Below are positions 4,922 through 8,958 of a DNA stretch of 8,958 nucleotides, piece by piece. Position numbers and translations under genes: made by a program. Under the pieces are notes generated by a model, which was not told the DNA's origin, searched no databases, and saw only the letters and a list, made by a program, of their open reading frames with translations. Each line of letters starts with the position of its first letter. The stretch's first letter is position 1. The DNA comes from JALYSX01 sp035544315 (GTDB lineage: Bacteria > Vulcanimicrobiota > Vulcanimicrobiia > Vulcanimicrobiales > Vulcanimicrobiaceae). Location of the stretch: positions 1 through 8,958 of the forward strand of contig DATKGB010000082.1 of the NCBI GenBank assembly GCA_035544315.1, written 5' to 3'.

Positions 4922-6430
4922 GTGGACCAAACTAAAGCTCCGTACTTTCAAGCGCTCCTCGACTACGTCGAAGCGGGCGTTTTGCCGTTCCACACGCCCG
5001 GCCACGTTCAAGGCAACGGCATGGACCGCTCGTTCCGCGAATTCATCGGCGACAACATCTGCGCGATCGATCTCACGCCGATGCCGGGCATCGACGATTT
5101 GCTTCAGCCGACCGACGCGATCAAGGAAGCGCAAGAACTCGCCGCCGAGGCCTATGGCGCCGACCGCACGTTTTTCCTGATCAACGGATCGACCAGCGGC
5201 AATCAGTGCATGATGATGGCCGCGCTCAACCCGGGCGAGAAGATCGCCGTGCCGCGCAACTCGCACAAGTCGATGGTGGGTGGCTTGGTCATGAGCGGCG
5301 CGCACCCGATTTACATGGCGCCCGAGGTCGACAACGAGTTGCACATGGATCACTGCGTGACGCCCGAGACGGTCGCCCGCACGATCGAGCAGCATCCAGA
5401 TCTCAAGGCGATCTATATCGTTAGCCCGACTTACTACGGCGTGGCCGCAGATCTGGTGTCGATCGCGACCATAACGCACGAAGCCGGCATGATGCTGCTG
5501 GTCGACGAAGCCTGGGGACCGCACTTTAAGTTCCACCCGGCGCTGCCGATCTCGGCGACCGAAGCGGGCGCCGATATGTGCATCAACTCCACGCACAAGA
5601 TGCTTTCGGCCTTTTCGCAATGCGCGATGCTGCACCAGATCGGCGATCGGGTTCGCGTCGATCGCCTCAAATCGGTGCTCAAGATGTTTCTGTCGACCTC
5701 GCCCAACCTGCCGATGGTCGCCTCGCTCGACGTCGCGCGCCGGCAGATGGCCGTTGAAGGCGCGGCGCTGCTGTCGCGGACGATCTCCTTGGCCGAAGAT
5801 ACGCGCCGCCGCATCAACCAGATCGAAGGTCTGTACTGCCTGGGCGAAGAGTTGCAGGGACGTAACGGCGTTTTCGACTTGGATCCTACGAAGATCGCCG
5901 TAACCGTCAAGGGCTTGGGGTACACCGGCTACGAGGCCTCCGAGTTGCTGCGCCGCCGCTACAATATTCAGGTCGAACTGGCAGATTTGTTCAACGTCGT
6001 CGCGCTGTTCACGATCGGCACGACCGACGATGCGGCCGAACGCCTCATCGCGGCATTCGAAGATATGGCGCGCGACGATCGCAGGTTCGACCAGTTCGCG
6101 CCATCGGGAATTTTGGAGCATCGCCTTAAGACGTCGTATTCCATGCCGTCGATTCCGCCGATGCGCATGCTTCCGCGTGACGCATTCTTAGCCGACACCG
6201 AACTTGTGAAATTTTCGGCGAGCAAGGGCCGGATCTGCGCCGAGACGATCTCGCCCTATCCGCCCGGCATCCCGGTTATTTCTCCGGGCGAAGAGCTCAC
6301 CAAAGACATCATCGAGTACCTCAAGCTCGAAATTAAGGCCGGCGTTCGTATCCAGGGCCCGTACGACGACCAGCTCAAGAAAGTTCGCGTCGTAAAGGGT
6401 CATCCACAGCCTGTGGATAACTCCGCTTAA
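4922..6430 (+). CDS. Orn/Lys/Arg decarboxylase family protein (SpeA/YaaO type, PLP-dependent)
   Basis: This is a fold-type I PLP decarboxylase of 502 residues, full length for the short SpeA/YaaO branch. The family removes the carboxyl group from arginine, lysine or ornithine to give agmatine, cadaverine or putrescine. The substrate cannot be read from the sequence. Key segments are FHTPGHVQG at 23-31, FFLINGSTSGN at 84-94, RNSHKSM at 112-118, Asp195 in LLVDEAWGPH, and the PLP Lys226 in INSTHKML. The C-terminal domain has SPYPPGIPVISPGE at 444-457. The GTG start has no clear Shine-Dalgarno site. There is no alternative between it and the in-frame stop at 4883, and homology starts at once. The R3H ATPase gene follows after 27 bases. 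Confidence 0.93.
   Translation: MDQTKAPYFQALLDYVEAGVLPFHTPGHVQGNGMDRSFREFIGDNICAIDLTPMPGIDDLLQPTDAIKEAQELAAEAYGADRTFFLINGSTSGNQCMMMAALNPGEKIAVPRNSHKSMVGGLVMSGAHPIYMAPEVDNELHMDHCVTPETVARTIEQHPDLKAIYIVSPTYYGVAADLVSIATITHEAGMMLLVDEAWGPHFKFHPALPISATEAGADMCINSTHKMLSAFSQCAMLHQIGDRVRVDRLKSVLKMFLSTSPNLPMVASLDVARRQMAVEGAALLSRTISLAEDTRRRINQIEGLYCLGEELQGRNGVFDLDPTKIAVTVKGLGYTGYEASELLRRRYNIQVELADLFNVVALFTIGTTDDAAERLIAAFEDMARDDRRFDQFAPSGILEHRLKTSYSMPSIPPMRMLPRDAFLADTELVKFSASKGRICAETISPYPPGIPVISPGEELTKDIIEYLKLEIKAGVRIQGPYDDQLKKVRVVKGHPQPVDNSA
6400..6420. promoter_or_regulatory. Inverted DnaA-box pair at the 3' end of the decarboxylase gene
   Basis: TGTGGATAA (6412-6420) is the exact complement of the DnaA-box consensus TTATCCACA. 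TCATCCACA (6400-6408) faces it with one mismatch. Together they give 8-bp arms, ATCCACAG and CTGTGGAT, around a single C at 6410. The codons encode the unconserved tail HPQPVDNS just before the stop. It may be a DnaA-binding or titration site, or chance. Confidence 0.4.
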
Positions 6431-6446
6431 ACGACTCACCGGAAAC

Positions 6447-6451
6447 GAGGG
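6447..6451 (+). promoter_or_regulatory. Shine-Dalgarno site deciding the TTG start of the R3H ATPase
   Basis: GAGGG lies 6 bases before TTG at 6458, in the 27-base gap after the decarboxylase stop. It is the best start signal nearby and supports the rare TTG initiation codon. Confidence 0.6.
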
Positions 6452-6457
6452 TCTGCA

Positions 6458-7996
6458 TTGGCGGCTAAGATCGAGTCCATCTCTCCGAGCTGGGAGCTCT
6501 CCCAACTCCTCGACATCTTCCCCCTCCCCATCCGGCAAGCTTTAGTTCGACTGCCCAACCTCGAAGACATCATCGAAGTGGTGCTGGACTTGGGACGCCC
6601 CCCTGAAGCGCGCTTCGAAAGCGACTTCGTCTATCTGTCGGACGTCTGCGTGACCAACGAGGAGATCGCGCACGTCAGTTCGCGCATCTCGGCGTTCGGC
6701 GCCGACAACCGCGCGGGCATCGAGCAGACGCTCCATCGCATCAGCGCGATCCGCAACCGCGCCGGAAAAATCATCGGCCTCACCTGTCGGATCGGGCGTG
6801 CCGTTTACGGAACGATCGACATCATCTTGGACGTGCTGCAGAGCGGACAATCGATCTGTCTGCTGGGGCGCCCTGGCGTGGGCAAGACGACGATGCTGCG
6901 CGAATGCGCGCGGATCTTGTCCGAGTCGCGCAAGCGCGTGGTGATCGTCGATACCTCTAACGAAATTGCCGGCGATGGCGACGTGCCGCATCCGGGCATC
7001 GGGATGTCGCGGCGGATGCAAGTTCGCGACCCCGATCTGCAGCACGGCACCATGATCGAGGCGGTCGAGAACCATATGCCCGAGGTCATCGTCATCGATG
7101 AGATCGGCACTTCGGCCGAGGCCGACGCCGCCCGCACGATCGCCGAGCGCGGCGTAACCCTAATCGGCACGGCCCACGGTCAGACCCTCGAGAACCTGCT
7201 GATGAACCCGACGCTCTCGGACTTAGTCGGGGGCATCGCCGCGGTCACGCTCTCGGATGAAGAAGCGCGCCGCCGCGGCACCCGCAAGACCGTGCTCGAG
7301 CGCAAGGCGCCGCCGACGTTCGACGTGGTCGTCGAGATCCACGACCGCGATCGGCTTGCCCTCCACAAAAATGTTGCCGAAGTGGTCGACGCGCTGCTGC
7401 GCGGCTACCAGCCGCAGCCTGAGATTCGCCAGCGAACCGCGAGTGGCGACGTGGCGATCGTTCAAGAAGCCGATGCCGAAAGGATGCCGCACGTCGTTGC
7501 GGACTTTCACGATCCGCACGATACCGACGAACGCGACCGTCCCGTGTCGATTTTCCCGTACGGCGTCTCGCGCAGCAAGATCGAGCGCGCGATTCAGAAC
7601 CTGCGTATCAACGCGTCGATCTCGCGAACCTGGGACGACGCCGACATCGTGCTGACGCTCAAAACATTGGAGCGTCGCCAGCAGACCAAGCTCAAGCAGA
7701 TCGCTTCGGACAACGTGCCGATCTATTCGATCAAGACCAACACGATCACGCAGATTCAATCCGCGCTGCGCGACTTCTTCAACCTGGGCTCGATCGACAC
7801 CGAAGAGGTCGCGCTCCGGGAAGCTGAAGAGGCGATCTATCAGGTCATGCTCACGAGCCAAGCAGCCGAACTGACGCCGCAGACGTCGTACGTTCGCCGG
7901 ATGCAGCACCAGCTCGCCGAAAAGTACCGCGTCCAATCGCGCTCGACCGGCCTAGAACCAAATCGCCGCGTAATGATCTTCAAATCCGGCGGTTAG
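6458..7996 (+). CDS. Ycf45-like P-loop ATPase with C-terminal R3H nucleic-acid-binding domain
   Basis: The 512-residue protein has three parts. An N-terminal RecA-like ATPase resembles SpoIIIAA and cyanobacterial/plastid Ycf45. It carries the Walker A GRPGVGKTT (137-145, Lys143), the signature VDTSNEIAGDGDVPHPGIG (164-182), and the Walker B VIVIDE (210-215). ERGVTLIGTAHG follows at 230-241. A middle region, from about 366 to 445, starts with FPYGVSRSKIERAI. The C-terminus (about 477-508) is an R3H domain, with RRMQHQLAEKY then GLEPNRRVMIF. R3H domains bind single-stranded nucleic acid, so an ATP-driven RNA or DNA function is likely, but the precise role is not known. The protein looks soluble. 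Its stop overlaps the PilZ gene stop head-on. Confidence 0.92.
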   Translation: MAAKIESISPSWELSQLLDIFPLPIRQALVRLPNLEDIIEVVLDLGRPPEARFESDFVYLSDVCVTNEEIAHVSSRISAFGADNRAGIEQTLHRISAIRNRAGKIIGLTCRIGRAVYGTIDIILDVLQSGQSICLLGRPGVGKTTMLRECARILSESRKRVVIVDTSNEIAGDGDVPHPGIGMSRRMQVRDPDLQHGTMIEAVENHMPEVIVIDEIGTSAEADAARTIAERGVTLIGTAHGQTLENLLMNPTLSDLVGGIAAVTLSDEEARRRGTRKTVLERKAPPTFDVVVEIHDRDRLALHKNVAEVVDALLRGYQPQPEIRQRTASGDVAIVQEADAERMPHVVADFHDPHDTDERDRPVSIFPYGVSRSKIERAIQNLRINASISRTWDDADIVLTLKTLERRQQTKLKQIASDNVPIYSIKTNTITQIQSALRDFFNLGSIDTEEVALREAEEAIYQVMLTSQAAELTPQTSYVRRMQHQLAEKYRVQSRSTGLEPNRRVMIFKSGG

Positions 7997-8685
7997 ACCA
8001 GCGAGACGTCTCCGGCGTCGTCGACTAGGAATCGCGTATCGTAGGCCATCGTCTCGTCGTTGACCTTGATCCGGCTATGTACGTTGAAGCGATGGGCGGG
8101 CGGTTTGCCCGGCATCTTGTGCAGTCCGCCGTAAAACAGCTTGAGCAGCGGCGTTTTCCCTGGCTTGGGCGGCGCGAGTTTCTTCTGTTCGACCAGGACG
8201 GCGACGATCTTTCGCTGCACCGCCAGCGGTAACAGCCGATAGGCATCGTCGACCTGCTTGATCATCTCCTGGTTTTGCATCTTGCGCCGATGCCGCGGTT
8301 CGGGCGAGTCGTTGACGTGCCGCACGATCAAGTCCCAGTCGTCGGCAGCGATGCCTTGATATTCGACCATGTAGCGATTCGAAGGTGAGCCTTGATGATC
8401 GACAACGTCGCTGCGAACGATCTTTACTTGCAGCGGAACCGTGCGATCGCGGAGCCGAATATCGATGGTATGTTCGCGTGCGGTCACGGTTTGCGGAATG
8501 ATGTAGACCAAGCCGTTTGGTGAAATATCGACGCCGACGCCGGGTTCTCGCTTTTTGGGATCCGATGGGTCGGGGTGCCACCAAACGTGAAAGGCGCCGG
8601 TCCGGCGTTTGTATTGGCGTCGGTCCGCAGTCCGACCCAGAAACCACTCGACGACATCGCCGTGTACTGAGTTTTCGAAAGCCAT
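7993..8685 (-). CDS. PilZ-domain protein (probable cyclic di-GMP receptor) with C-terminal extension
   Basis: This 230-residue protein carries the two PilZ signature motifs: the arginine-rich DRRQYKRR at 21-28 (RxxxR) and DISPNG at 53-58 (DxSxxG). They are followed by beta-strand-like segments to about 110. Such domains bind cyclic di-GMP and usually control motility, secretion or polysaccharide output. Residues from about 130 to 230 form a basic, Lys/Pro-rich extension I do not recognise, with YRLLPLAVQRKIVAVLVEQKK probably helical. No signal peptide or membrane segment is seen. The ATG at 8685 has a good Shine-Dalgarno site (AGGA in the opposite-strand sequence of 8687-8697). The 3' end overlaps the R3H ATPase stop by 3 bases (7993-7995). 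Confidence 0.85.
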   Translation of the reverse strand: MAFENSVHGDVVEWFLGRTADRRQYKRRTGAFHVWWHPDPSDPKKREPGVGVDISPNGLVYIIPQTVTAREHTIDIRLRDRTVPLQVKIVRSDVVDHQGSPSNRYMVEYQGIAADDWDLIVRHVNDSPEPRHRRKMQNQEMIKQVDDAYRLLPLAVQRKIVAVLVEQKKLAPPKPGKTPLLKLFYGGLHKMPGKPPAHRFNVHSRIKVNDETMAYDTRFLVDDAGDVSLV

Positions 8686-8713
8686 GACTTCCTATTCGTC
8701 GAAGCGTCCTGGA

Positions 8714-8958
8714 ATGTTTATCACCCTCGAAGGGATTGAAGGTAGCGGGAAAAGCACCCTGCTAGCCCTACTGGCCGAGCGTTTGCGGAGTCGGGGGTTT
8801 GACGTCCTCTTGACCCGCGAGCCGGGCGGTACGCCGGTCGGCGACGCCATTCGCACGATTTTTCTCAAGGAGCCGGGTCTGCCCGTGTCGCCGCTGGCCG
8901 AGGCCTTCTTGGTCAACGCCTCGAGGGCGTCGCATGTGGCCGAGGTCGTGCGACCGGC
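8714..8958 (+). CDS. tmk: Thymidylate kinase (dTMP kinase), 5' part, runs off the right edge
   Basis: Tmk phosphorylates dTMP to dTDP. About 81 residues are present and the frame is open to the window end. The P-loop GIEGSGKST comes right after MFITLE. TREPGGTPVGDAIR carries the DR/E-type loop, and ASRASHV matches the usual LFAASRAQHV segment. ATG 8714 matches the family's normal start. An in-frame ATG at 8684 would add ten residues and share its CATG with the divergent PilZ start. I prefer 8714, because the added residues are unconserved and the PilZ ribosome-binding site lies in that stretch. Its own Shine-Dalgarno site is weak. Closeness to an Orn/Lys/Arg decarboxylase gene recalls the Bacillus yaaO-tmk pair. 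Confidence 0.93.
   Translation, partial: MFITLEGIEGSGKSTLLALLAERLRSRGFDVLLTREPGGTPVGDAIRTIFLKEPGLPVSPLAEAFLVNASRASHVAEVVRP

Noticed and set aside
4919..6121. 400-codon minus-strand open frame across the decarboxylase gene
   Set aside because: It is antisense to a clearly conserved gene, is rich in Arg, His, Asp and Val as GC-rich shadow frames are, and shows no domain.
7223..7936. 237-codon minus-strand open frame inside the R3H ATPase gene
   Set aside because: It is a shadow frame with arginine- and aspartate-rich composition and no domain, opposite conserved coding sequence.

Overview
The window reads as a GC-rich bacterial chromosome segment with dense, short-spaced housekeeping genes. 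No tRNA, rRNA, CRISPR array, insertion sequence or phage gene was recognised. The lineage cannot be proved by eye. Two features recall Firmicutes: the pdxS-pdxT pair, and an Orn/Lys/Arg decarboxylase close to tmk (compare yaaO-tmk). The long R3H ATPase recalls the cyanobacterial Ycf45 family. The GC-rich codon use and the PilZ protein would fit a phylum such as Eremiobacterota/Vulcanimicrobiota (WPS-2). That placement is a low-confidence inference.

Layout. (1) At 1-121 there is a possible Pro-rich C-terminal tail of an unidentified gene. It is followed by pdxS and pdxT, the two subunits of the glutamine-dependent pyridoxal 5'-phosphate (PLP) synthase. (2) The 149-base gap 1619-1767 is unusually rich in restriction-type palindromes and holds a terminator-like hairpin. 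It leads into an HNH-family nuclease gene. (3) A small three-helix membrane protein lies on the minus strand at 2322-2597, convergent with the HNH gene and divergent from the biotin genes. (4) A biotin cluster in the order bioA-bioF-bioD-bioB spans 2673-4885. Only bioF is intact. bioA lacks two internal blocks, including the PLP lysine. bioD carries three +1 shifts at homopolymers and is then cut off. Only the C-terminal part of bioB remains, directly after the bioD break. (5) A complete Orn/Lys/Arg decarboxylase gene (4922-6430) is followed after 27 bases by a Ycf45-like R3H ATPase gene (6458-7996). (6) A minus-strand PilZ-domain gene (7993-8685) ends head-on over the ATPase stop codon. It starts back to back with the thymidylate kinase gene (tmk), which runs off the right edge.

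How the genes relate. PdxST makes PLP, and BioA, BioF and the decarboxylase are PLP-enzyme families, so a cofactor source sits near its users. As written, the biotin cluster cannot make a working BioA, BioD or BioB. The intact flanking genes and the homopolymer nature of the bioD shifts make assembly or consensus error at least as likely as real gene decay. I did not find a convincing new biological system. The points most worth checking are the damaged biotin locus, the polylinker-like gap, and a DnaA-box palindrome at the end of the decarboxylase gene.
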